A stretch of 64,000 nucleotides of DNA from Arion vulgaris (lineage: Eukaryota > Mollusca > Gastropoda > Stylommatophora > Arionidae). Below the pieces are notes generated by a model. That model was not told the origin of the DNA and searched no databases. It worked only from the letters and a program-made list of their open reading frames with translations. The stretch is from assembly GCA_020796225.1 (NCBI GenBank), contig CM036756.1:51254363-51318362 (forward strand). The letters run 5' to 3'. The position numbers and the translations under genes are program-made. This document shows, one piece after another, positions 11,485 through 20,822 of the stretch (position 1 is the first letter of the stretch; the number at the start of each line of letters is the position of its first letter).

Positions 11485-12012
11485 TATTTGATGATGATTC
11501 AGTTTCAGTTTGGAATATCTTCATTGCACTTCGGACATGTCCATAGGTGCTCCGATCTCCTTCGCAATATCTCCAACAGCATCCAGCAACTGACTGTACC
11601 AGTTCGATTTTGATTGATGAGCCTACTCACATACCTGTTATGCTGTTCTTTTCTTGTTACTCCAATCTTCAAACCCAGCTCCTGCAATCTAGTAGTTGAC
11701 GTGAATTGGTTTAAATGAAAATCCTCTTTGCAGTCACACTCCATGAGGGCGTTCAAAATATCAGCTCTATCCATTGGCTGGCCCTCTGATATGGTGGCAA
11801 GCCAGCCAGCCTGTCTGCTCTCTCATTGCCAATGACATCCATGTGCCCTGGAACGAAGATAAGTGTGATTCTGCAAATTGTTGACACTTGTATTGATTCA
11901 GTCCATTGCCTGCGCACCAAACTAGCCTCTACCATGCAGATAATACTCAATGAATCACTCAGAATGCAAGCATGACTGTAGTTTTGTGACTCCAGCCATA
12001 TTTGATGATGAT
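11485..12012 (-). mobile_element. I/R1-type LINE, 500-bp 5'-truncated copy with TSD
   Basis: A 14-bp target duplication TATTTGATGATGAT (11485-11498 and 11999-12012) brackets 11499-11998. On the minus strand the copy encodes the end of the RNase H domain (ILSDS, then FVPGHMDVIGNERADRL) and the C-terminal tail with WTCPKCNED. It is the same family as 1-1956 and ends in the same 3' bases. Reading-frame breaks are present near 11760 and 11950. It inserted tail-to-tail into the microsatellite tail of the LINE at 11205-11484. Confidence 0.85.
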
Positions 12013-12255
12013 GATATAATATAACAGCATATGACAAGTGGAAGACTTTACTGTACTAGATAATATAACAGCATATGACAAGTGGAAGACTTCACTGTAC
12101 TAGATAATATAACAGCATATGACAAGTGGAAGACTTCACAGTACTAGATAATAAAACAGCATATGACAAGTGGAAGACTTCACTGTACTAGATAATAAAA
12201 CAGCATATGACAAGTGGAAGACTTCACAGTACTAGATAATAAAACAACATATGAC
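12013..12255 (+). repeat. 44-bp minisatellite, about 5.5 copies
   Basis: The unit contains AACAGCATATGACAAGTGG and AAGACTTCACTGTACTAGAT. The array starts at the right-hand target duplication of the LINE at 11499-11998. A diverged half-unit lies at 11170-11195 on the far side of the two LINE insertions. Confidence 0.9.
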
Positions 12256-12945
12256 GATGGTGCAAGTGGTAAGCACAATCGGATGTGCAAGGAGTTTCCA
12301 GAGTTGGAAATATTGTTATTAAAGTGGTTTAAACAAGCTCGTGCTTCGAATTTATAGGTTGTTGGTTCAGCGGTTTGAACAAAGGCAGCGTATTTTGCAC
12401 TGTAGATGGGGCTTGCTGACTTTAAAGTGTTGAATGACTGAATTGATAGGTACAAAAATAATACAATCTAGTGTACAGATGTGTATAATGCAATGATTCA
12501 AATGCAAACATCGATACAATTGAATCTTGTACAAATTCAACACTTTTATCATTTCTGAAAACGTCTATGATATTTTTTTTTAATGCTGCCGAAACAGCTA
12601 TGCGGTTCCACTTTCTCCCTGATGAAACTCTAGGAGGAAACCCTAAGGTGAAAAATGGCGTGATGGAAACTTAAATAAAGACATACTGACTGCTTGCTTA
12701 TAATGCAATGAAAATGGAACAGAATAGTTGGTGCCACAGTCAATTAGAAAAGAAATGTCAGCAATGTTTTTTAAAAAGTGCTAACATTTCCTTGCAAATA
12801 TGCATGAAGTGCGAAAGACTGATACATTCTCAGTTTTAGACAACTAATATTTTTGAAAGAAGTTGGCGTCTCATTAAAAAAAAATGAGAAAAATTTTGGT
12901 CTTGGACGCCACGCATTTCGTGAAAACGGTTTCGTAAGTTATACA
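12256..12945. other. No recognised gene
   Basis: AT-rich, non-repetitive DNA. I see no coding motif, splice-like exon or transposon terminus. Confidence 0.5.
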
Positions 12946-12948
12946 GCA

Positions 12949-13152
12949 AAACATAATCACAAACTGTTTCAGCAAGGCCGGCTTTCATCAAAACATAATC
13001 ACAAACTGTTTCAGCAAGGCCGGCTTTCATCAAAACATAATCACAAACTGTTTCAGCAAGGCCGGCTTTCATCAAAACATAATCACAAACTGTTTCAGCA
13101 AGGCCGGCTTTCATCAAAACACAAACTGTTTCAGCAAGGCCGGCTTTCATCG
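12949..13152 (+). repeat. 42-bp minisatellite, five copies
   Basis: The unit holds CATAATCACAAACTGTTTC followed by AGCAAGGCCGGCTTTCATC; the last copy is shortened. 42 bp is 14 codons, so both strands stay open across it; those readings are repeat artefacts. 13153-13490 beyond it shows nothing recognisable. Confidence 0.9.
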
Positions 13153-13491
13153 GGTGGTTACGAATTACTTACTGTCAGAATATTAAGTCATTACGATGGT
13201 TCAAGAAAGTCAGCTATTTGTGGGAATAGAAGACGATGTCAGTTTCGACACATATATTGTATGTCTCAACTTCGTTGTGGCTGACTTCTTTGAGGCTGGA
13301 AGATAGTGAGGACGAAGTAGAGCCTCCTACACTGTCGAAAACAATGTCATCAATCAAAGTTGCTGTTGATGTTGTGAACTTTCTAACTAAAATGCACGTT
13401 GTTGTGGTATAATTGAAACAATCAAAGCAGTCAACTCTGGATATGTTTTTTTCAAGCCTGTATCAAATATTTCAGTGTTATATACAACTCA

Positions 13492-13628
13492 TGTCAGATC
13501 ATATGTTTCATCTGCTACCGTATGACAGTAGACAGCACCATCTGCAACTGTTAAACAAACTGTCAGATCATATGTTTCATCTGCTACCGTATGACAGTAG
13601 ACAGCACCATCTGCAACTGTTAAACCCA
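13492..13628 (+). repeat. 69-bp direct duplication
   Basis: Two essentially identical tandem copies beginning TGTCAGATCATATGTTTC at 13492 and 13561. Confidence 0.9.
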
Positions 13629-13883
13629 CGGCCTTGTGGAAGGGGCTCGGGAAGTAAACCCTGATAGAAAATCTCCACTGACTCATGGGTCTGCACGGTT
13701 ATGCAAAAGAGTAGAGGAGTAAACCTTGACCATAAATCCGGAGGAGGGACCTAAGGCAGTTGATGGTTATGTGTGTATTTAGTTCCATCTTCTGACAAAC
13801 CCTGATTGATTCCAAACGTAAGGGCTTTGTCTTTCCTTTTCTTTGCATGAAACAGTAGGGTAGAGAGGGGGCTTGCGCAAAAT

Positions 13884-14113
13884 GGACAAGACACATTCCC
13901 CATATCATCTGCCCAGACTAGACATAAATGGACAAGACACATTCCCCATATCATCTGCCCAGACTAGACATAAATGGACAAGACACATTCCCCATATCAT
14001 CTGCCCAGACTAGACATAAATGGACAAGACACATTCCCCATATCATCTGCCCAGACTAGACATAAATGGACAAGACACATTCCCCATATCATCTGCCCAG
14101 ACTAGACATAAAT
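13884..14113 (+). repeat. 47-bp minisatellite, five copies
   Basis: The unit contains GACAAGACACATTCCCCAT and CATCTGCCCAGACTAGACAT with almost no divergence between copies. 14114-14350 next to it is unremarkable. Confidence 0.9.
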
Positions 14114-14349
14114 GGAGAGGACATTTCATCCTTGCTTTCTGCTCAGACACAACACGGAAAGTAAATGTCACGAGAGATAAGAGGTTGTCACAGTAAAACA
14201 CTTGCCAATTGATCAAGTTGAAAGAGACCACATTCGTGTACAATTAGTATATACAATATTCAAATTAATGTGAAAAAGGACTGTTTTGTATCCCTTAAGT
14301 ATGTTTTGTTCGGGACGTTTAATTTGATGGCTCCTTAAAAAATGCACGA

Positions 14350-14407
14350 ACGAGATTTTACTATGTATATATATATTTTACTATATTTGTCCGACACATA
14401 TATATAT

Positions 14408-14470
<63 letters not shown>
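14350..14470. repeat. (TA)n microsatellite
   Basis: A long near-pure TA run, with a pure block of about 60 bp at 14410-14469. Confidence 0.95.
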
Positions 14471-14471
<1 letters not shown>

Positions 14472-14479
14472 AGATTACA

Positions 14480-14650
14480 AACTGTCCTACATAGAACCAT
14501 GTGATGTACGAAAATCTACAAATCTGAGGTGGTCAGACCGGATCAGATCACATCTGAGAAAATCGGTTGGGGACTACCGTAATACTTAGTAAATAGGCGA
14601 TTGAACAAAGACAGATATAGACAGTATTACATAAGTAACAAATTAATTTG
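14480..14650 (-). pseudogene. PLE-B 3'-terminal fragment
   Basis: The reverse complement matches 57935-58055, the last part of the PLE-B 3' region (shared segments around GTACGAAAATC, CAAATCTGAGGTGGTCAGA and CGCCTATTTGCTCAGTATTA). No coding sequence is included. Confidence 0.7.
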
Positions 14651-14689
14651 AAAATTTGAAAATAAACGGCACTCAATGATGATCACATC

Positions 14690-14815
14690 CATCCGATCAT
14701 CACATCCATCCGATCATGACATCCATCCGATCATGTTCCTCTAATGATCGACGTCGATTTGCTCTAGAAAATCGTTTTATATCTTGATATGATACATTAC
14801 GATTTCTTAGAGTCA
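14690..14815 (+). pseudogene. PLE-A/C-type C-terminal fragment
   Basis: The segment from CATCCGATCATGTTCCTCTA to about 14790 matches the last GIY-YIG residues region of PLE-A (10265-10330) with substitutions. It is preceded by three short tandem copies of CACATCCATCCGATCAT. Confidence 0.7.
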
Positions 14816-14819
14816 TATA

Positions 14820-15060
14820 CAGAAAAATTACATACTTTGGTCACATCAAGCGTCACGATGGCTTGGAAAGAACAATACTAGAGGGCAGAGTCCCAGGACG
14901 CAGAGGCAGAGGCAGACCAAGAAGAAGATTGCTACAAGATATTAAAGAAACCATGAACATGACCACCAACGAAGTGGGTGAACTGGCAAGAGACAGAGTG
15001 AGTTTCAGATGTGCTGCAAAGAGAGCAACGTCTTATAAAGGATACGCACCTTGATGATGA
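14820..15060 (+). pseudogene. LINE 3' end (C-terminal fragment)
   Basis: It encodes YFGHIKRHDGLERTI ... GRRGRGRPRRR ... MTTNEVGELARDR and stops at about 15052, just before a short TGATGATGAG tail. The same family and 3' end lie on the minus strand at 47105-47700. Only the last ~80 codons are present. Confidence 0.8.
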
Positions 15061-15486
15061 GAGTCATAGTTTCTTGATACTGTCTCTTCACATGCCCCCT
15101 TACAGTAGCGGCTCGTCATTAAGGGCAAGTTGGGCCCAACCCCACCAAAATATTGAGTGGTGTGTACGTATTATTTTAGAAATTATTTGTTTATAATTGT
15201 ATTACTTTTAACCTGGCACGGATTAGCTTTGAAAGTAGAATATATAACACTAAAATATAAATATTATATCATATTAATATAACAATCATAATAATATATA
15301 AAATATCATTATAAAAATATTATATGCAGTCTGAATTTCAGCGACTTCCTCTAATGCTTCATGCATTTTGCAGCGCACTATTTTTCGGTTCGTTAGAAGA
15401 GAAATCTATCTATGATTTTAACATTGCGATCTCTGACCTTTGACATCTACCTGCAATGATAATTGCCAAAACAATTACGTCATTTT
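15061..15486. other. No recognised gene; AT-rich
   Basis: 15240-15330 is strongly AT-rich. A CAGTAGCGGCTCGTCATT segment at 15103 resembles a DNA-transposon terminus, but no matching partner with a target duplication was found. Confidence 0.4.
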
Positions 15487-15965
15487 CATTCAACCAGACG
15501 TGGTCAACCCATTTCATTCAACCAGGCGTGGTCAACCCATTTCATTCAACCAGACGTGGTCAACACATTTCATTCAACCAGACGTGGTCAACCCATTTCA
15601 TTCAACCAGACGTGGTCAACACATTTCATTCAACCAGACGTGGTCAACCCATTTCATTCAACCAGACGTGGTCAACCCATTTCATTCAACCAGACGTGGT
15701 CAACCCATTTCATTCAACCAGACGTGGTCAACCCATTTCATTCAACCAGACGTGGTCAACCCATTTCATTCAACCAGACGTGGTCAACCCATTTCATTCA
15801 ACCAGACGTGGTCAACCCATTTCATTCAACCAGACGTGGTCAACCCATTTCATTCAACCAGACGTGGTCAACCCATTTCATTCAACCAGACGTGGTCAAC
15901 CCATTTCATTCAACCAGACGTGGTCAACCCATTTCATTCAACCAGACGTGGGCAACCCATTTCAC
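15487..15965 (+). repeat. 28-bp minisatellite, about 17 copies
   Basis: The unit comprises CATTCAACCAGACGTGG and TCAACCCATTT. Copies are nearly identical (occasional ACC/ACA and AGG variants). 28 is not divisible by three, so each strand frame cycles through all three phases. All three forward frames happen to be stop-free, giving three overlapping ~170-codon frames of the same 28-residue periodic peptide. I treat these as artefacts. Confidence 0.95.
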
Positions 15966-16350
15966 AGTTAAATGAGGGCTCTTGATTAAATATTCTGTAT
16001 AATTATAGATTGAATCCCGAATTGTAAATAAAAATAGAAAATTATAGAAAGAAATAAGTTACCAATCATCATAGAATAGTTTAAAGTAATCACCCGTTCA
16101 ATCAATATACATATGTCTGTCGACAATGTCAATGTTTAACACTTTCGTGTAAACAGTTGACAAGTTTACCCAGTGGATTATATATTACAAACTCATATAT
16201 TTGTTATGAGCGCGTCTGGCCGAATTGATAAATGCGTATGCGTAATTCTCATGTGGGAGACCCGAGTTCAGGTCATGGTGAGACCACTAATTGTTTTTAA
16301 ACACATCTGGTCACTATTCGATAAGTTTATAATCTGAATATATTCAATTT
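15966..16350. other. AT-rich spacer with tRNA-like SINE head
   Basis: Mostly featureless. 16203-16290 has a tRNA-like arrangement: an A-box-like CTGGCCGAATTGAT and, about 45 bp on, a B-box-like GAGTTCAGGTC. It is probably the degenerate head of a tRNA-derived SINE rather than a functional tRNA. Confidence 0.35.
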
Positions 16351-16354
16351 CATC

Positions 16355-17060
16355 GTCATCATCAAGTAGCTTGCCCCTTCCGGAACTTGGCTCCTATGAC
16401 AACAGTCCTGAAAAACTCTTCTGTTATGTGCAAGTCATTCTCAGATCGTCATTGACATCTTGCGACCATCGTCGTTTAGGTCTTCCTCTCGTTTTTCATC
16501 CAGGCACCATTCGCTTCAAAATTATCTTCTCTAGGCACTCATGTCGTATGATGTGTCCGAAATATTTAATTTTCCTTGATTTCATGTTCTTTAATAGCTA
16601 CGTCTCTTTAATATCAAGCTGTTGCAGTACAGACGCATTTGTTATTTTCTCTGTCCGTGATATTCTAAGTACTCTTCTGTAGCATTGCATTCAAAGACAT
16701 TAATGATCTTCTCCGCCACTCTGTCAATGGTCCACGTCTCACAACCTAATGTTGCCAAACGAAAAATGCAGGCTCTTAAACACCTGGTTTTGTTCTTATG
16801 TCAGTTCCCTTCCAAAGGTTAGTTAGTTCTTTTAGTTTTTGCAAAGCAATGCTCAGCCTTCTTTTAATTTCAATTATAGCATTCCGTCATTTGTCAGCAA
16901 TGCCTCAAGGTATTCAAGGTTGTAGACTCTTTCTATTTTGTGGCCGTTGACACTTACATTAGACATCAATTCTGTTTGTAAATATCTTCATTTTCATTGT
17001 TTTGAGAAACAGGATTTGATCTTCGCTTTTTGTTGAAGTGATCTTATCAAATTTTCTATT
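16355..17060 (-). pseudogene. LINE C-terminal fragment
   Basis: On the minus strand the fragment reads, with frameshifts, CYRRVLRISRTEKITN, SVLQQLDIKE, KYFGHIRHECLEK and a GRPKRRW-like basic segment. These are the usual C-terminal motifs of RTE/jockey-type LINE ORF2. It ends at the left edge in a microsatellite-like tail (ATCGTCATCATCAAGTAGC on plus), the reverse of the CAAGCTACTTGATGATGA 3' terminus seen in related copies. The RT catalytic core is absent. Confidence 0.75.
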
Positions 17061-17329
17061 CAATTTGGCAATTGTTATTGGTCAACTTCCACTGAAATTC
17101 TATTATATCAGTTTTCTCTGGCAATCGGAATGAGGGACATCTAATGTGGTCAACCGACAAATACTCTTTTATAAGTAAAGCTGTTACTTGATGAGTTCAG
17201 ATTTGTACTTTAGTTATATGCTAGATATTATAGTTGTTGTTTGTTGTCGAACCCCTAGGAATTATGAGTTTTTGCCATTTTTCCAATAGTGCGCGGGGAA
17301 GAGTGCCAGGTTTTCATTAGACATCGGCC
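17061..17329. other. No recognised gene
   Basis: Non-repetitive spacer. A GAACCCCTAGGAATTAT segment near 17250 recurs near 43845, hinting at an unrecognised interspersed repeat. Confidence 0.4.
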
Positions 17330-17540
17330 AAGAGATGTGTGCATTCACTCAGGATTTAGGGCCTGAGAGACGTGTCTGTGCTTGCTCTACTACCTATACC
17401 AGATTAGCTCTCTCTCAATCCCCACCCATTTAGACAGACAGTATCCTCTGTCTATTTCCAGGGTCACTACGAGGAGGTGGAGTAGGGTCTTGATCAGTGT
17501 CAGCTCACTGACCCAGGCGTAGCGTTGTCCAATTTTGTCT
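17330..17540 (+). repeat. Interspersed repeat family A, 3'-terminal fragment
   Basis: It matches the 3' part of the ~1 kb repeat at 31345-32330 (GGAGGTGGAGTAGGGTCTTGAT followed by the CAGCTCACTGACCC segment). It is non-coding. Confidence 0.65.
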
Positions 17541-17689
17541 TTTATGGTTTTATGAAATTGTCCCTTGCATTAATACATCTTGTCTACAGTAATAAATGCG
17601 ACGACATTCGTGACCTTTGAACTTGGTTCCCCTGTATGTCCGATATCCGTGAACTCTGACCTGTCGACTGACGTCACTTGATCTAGTTT

Positions 17690-17870
17690 AGCTAGTTTAC
17701 CCTTTTTAATGGCGAAACACAAAATAACAAAGTACTGAAGTTTTACAAATTACAAAAACAATGACAATATACAGCAACGTTTCGACAAACAAGGCCTTTA
17801 TCAAGCAAACGAGCAACAGGAGTGACGAATTAAAATAAAACCCACTAACATATGGACGACTACATACGGA
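17690..17870 (-). pseudogene. PLE 3'-untranslated fragment
   Basis: The reverse complement matches the PLE-A/C tail, including a degenerate hairpin module (TTGATAAAGGCC ... GTCGAAACGTTG, at 17771-17812). No coding sequence is retained. Confidence 0.7.
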
Positions 17871-17969
17871 GACATACTGGCAGTATGTTTACGATGCCCT
17901 GATCTCAAGTTCGTGGTTTGTTGTCATGTGGGTGCTGCATTTTCAATTTGCGTTGCAGACAAATTTAAA

Positions 17970-18240
17970 AAAAAAAAAATATTCTCTAGGCGCTCCTGTC
18001 GTTTTATGTGTCCGAAATATTTAATTATCCTTGATTTTATATTATTTAATATCCAACTCTCTTTAATATCAAGCTGTTGCAGAACAGAAGTGTTTGTCCT
18101 TGATTTTATATTATTTAATATCCAACTCTCTTTAATATCAAGCTGTTGCAGAACAGAAGCGTTTGTCCTTGATTTTATATTATTTAATATCCAACTCTCT
18201 TTAATATCAAGCTGTTGCAGAACAGAAGCGTAAGCGTTGT
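17970..18240 (-). pseudogene. LINE fragment with internal 69-bp triplication
   Basis: The minus strand encodes IIKYFGHIKRQERLEN, preceded by three tandem 23-residue copies of ASVLQQLDIKESWILNNIK. The same SVLQQLDIKE segment occurs once in the LINE at 16355-17060. The 69-bp unit (starts at 18029, 18098, 18167) is a multiple of three, so the LINE frame survived the amplification. Confidence 0.8.
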
Positions 18241-18244
18241 TTTT

Positions 18245-19440
18245 TTTCCTAAAAGGGATAACGGGGTCTAAGGCGCATAGGATCATCGTCGCGCCAGGAT
18301 TAGTGAGCTGGCACTAACCACTATCCTACCCCACCTCCACATGGTGACCCTTAAAACAGACAACGGTTCCTCTCTGGCTGAGCGGGTAGGGATCGAGGGA
18401 CAGCTACTCTGGTATAAGTGGTGATGCAGACGCAGTTACATTGGATGAGATCCGCTCGCAACACAGACGAGCAGAATCCCATAGTTACTATTAATGCACA
18501 TCTCTCCCGGTTGATGGGAAAAGCTGAACAAATAAACATAAAGGGATGAAGGATGCATCCAGAGAAGAGACTGGGCCCATATTGTGCAAAACTCTGAGCC
18601 ACGAGGTAGGAGCTCGAATTGAGTTGCGTGTCATGACAGTCTTGAGACTGTCTGATCACTGTCATAGTAAATATGAGCACGGTGAGAAAACATAAACACA
18701 GTGAGCAGGCACCAAAGTAGAGCGAACACGCATACGGACGATACACAGAAGAGCCCACCGGTGGGGACAGACATGCACGGTGCTGATGATAGAGTGACGA
18801 AAAGGCGTGGCAAACGTAGAGGTGAGCGAACGCCCCAATTGTGCAGAAAAACTGGAAAGCCCAGCAGCAGCTTGAATCAATTGCAAAAGTTCCTTCCGAA
18901 TGGTGATAAACTGTGCACTATGCACAGTGAGATAGAAATGGGTAACGTATCGGCCGGTAGAACAATGTGAGCACAAGTGACGGGAAAAAGGGACGTGCCC
19001 AGTCGGTGGACGAGGGCACAAGCAGAAATGGGCGAATGGGCACCAAAAAGAAACGTGAGGTGGCGAGCCTCGAAGATGGGGTCTCCATCGAGAGTGCAAT
19101 AACCGCGTTTCCCCTCGCAGATAACTACTACTGCCTTGTAGTTGATTGGGAACAATCAAAGGCTAGTGGAGCAAACCGTACACAGAACTGGATGGCAGGC
19201 AAACCAAGCAGTTAAAAAGAAGACTGGTAAACTGGGCAGATGACGCTCAACAACCCGGGAGGAGGGTTGTTAAAGGGTAGCTACTCTAAAGAAAATATCA
19301 ACCTGCTGCCTTGCAGGTCGACTAGGGACAGCCCGAGGCGACGGAGAGCGAACACAATAAACGCTGGCTAAAACCGGACACATCGCCGAAGGATAAGCAC
19401 CAGAGCTCCAAATGGCGCTAAAGATGTGACGAAATACACA
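18245..19440 (-). repeat. Interspersed repeat family A, long copy
   Basis: Aligns by eye in reverse complement with 31345-32330 across its length. Shared landmarks: AGCTCTGGTGCTT.TCCTTCGG, GGCAGCAGGTTGATATTTT, GGTTGTTGAGCGTCATCT, CCCAATCAACTACAAGGCA, and the terminal GGTGGGGTAGGATC and CAGCTCACTAATCC segments. I find no coding motif. Stop-free stretches exist but do not correspond between the two copies. The family could be the non-coding part of a retroelement or a non-autonomous element. Confidence 0.7.
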
Positions 19441-19517
19441 CATGCTAAGGCTACATGAATCATATTTCCACATGAAAGCAGAATTTATGGGGAAATCTGG
19501 TACATCAGTCTAAGCGA

Positions 19518-19582
19518 TGATCGCGTGCTCGAGAGAGAGAGAGAGAGAGATAGAGAAAGAAATAAAAAGAGAGAGAGAGAAA
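19518..19582 (+). repeat. (GA)n-rich microsatellite
   Basis: Imperfect GAGAGA/GAAAGA tract. Confidence 0.9.
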
Positions 19583-20160
19583 GTGGTAATAACTTCCAGG
19601 AATAGACAAGAAATATTAAATGCTCCAAAAACCCAAAAATTCTGAAATTTTTGCCGGGCCCCTCCAAAAAAAATGACCACTAGCCGCCACTGAACTCGAG
19701 TGTAGTGCAAAATTGTCATGCGCTGAGACGGAGCAGTCGCAGCTGTTGGGAGTACCGACTGGCCCCATTATTTATCTACTTTTTCCAGGATATTACTACA
19801 CATTTCAAACGCTTACATTTCTATAATGTGACCACATTTTGATCATGTGACCATTTTGTCATTTTTCTACCCTCGGTGACGTTAGCGCAGCGAGCGCGCG
19901 TGAAGTTGCACACTTAACACACGGTATGACCTAGTAATACTTAGAAGTGTTTAATTATTTATCTCACCTGGGCTCCACATGCCCGTTTTCTAAATGATAC
20001 ACATAGATAAATAGTGTACACATTTATATATAATATGCTGCATAGTCACAATGGTAGTCTTACTTGATAAATGTGCGTGGTTAGTACTGGCCACTACTAA
20101 CACTTGCTGGAAGAAGTGTATTGGGAAACACTGTAAGGTGAATGTGGCTCTCATGTAAAA
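19583..20160. other. No recognised gene
   Basis: Low-complexity to ordinary AT-rich DNA. AGCCGCCACTG near 19682-19692 resembles a transposon terminus but has no confirmed partner. Confidence 0.4.
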
Positions 20161-20164
20161 GGAT

Positions 20165-20695
20165 GGGTGAACCTGGAGATGTGGTGGTTGTGGAAAGGAG
20201 GTGAGAAATGTTCTAGCCCTATGTCTAGAGATGTGGTGATTGTGGAAAGGGGATGAGAAATGTTCTAGCCCTATGTCTAGAGATGTGGTTGGTGGAAAGG
20301 GGATGAGAAATGTTCTAGCCCTATGTCTAGAGATGTGGTGGTTGTGGAAAGGAGATGAGAAATGTTCTAGCCCTATGTCTAGAGATGTGGTGATTGTGGA
20401 AAGGAGATGATAAATGTTCTAGCCCTATGTCTAGAGATGTGGTGGTTGTGGAAAGGAGGTGAGAAATGTTCTAGCCCTATGTCTAGAGATGTGGTGAAGT
20501 GTGTGATGGGAAAGGAGATGAGAAATGTTCTAGCCCTATGTCTAGAGATGTGGTGGTTGTGGAAAGGAGATGAGAAATGTTCTAGCCCTATGTCTAGAGA
20601 GTGGGGTTGTGGAAAGGGATGAGAAATGTTCTAGCCCTATGTCTAGAGATGTGGTGATTGTGGAAAGGAGATGAGAAATGTTTTAGCCCTATGCT
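20165..20695 (+). repeat. 52-bp minisatellite, about 10 copies
   Basis: The unit contains GAGATGTGGTGGTTGTGG and AAATGTTCTAGCCCTATGTC, with small length variants (GGAGGTG/GGGGATG). Stop-free runs across it are repeat artefacts. Confidence 0.95.
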
Positions 20696-20822
20696 AAAAC
20701 TGGGAGGGACATATGGTATATATGAGAATACAGCGTGCTCGAGAGCGATTAACTATGAATTTCTAAGGCTGGCAGCCATTGATGATTCATTTTGAGGATA
20801 CAACCTTGCTATTAGTAATTTC

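Noticed and set aside
12836..13284. Opposed reading frames over 12836-13284
   Set aside because: Both span the 42-bp minisatellite; no sequence outside the repeat supports coding.
15440..15985. Three overlapping plus-strand frames of ~170-181 codons
   Set aside because: Product of a stop-free 28-bp repeat; identical peptide in all frames.
18351..19159. Minus-strand frames of 60-165 codons in family A
   Set aside because: They are not preserved in the homologous copy at 31345-32330 and contain no domain.
15103..19694. CAGTAGCGGCTCGTCATT at 15103 and its near-inverse ending at 19694 as ends of a 4.6-kb transposon
   Set aside because: Flanking bases show no target duplication and the interior is a patchwork of unrelated elements; more likely two separate degenerate ends.
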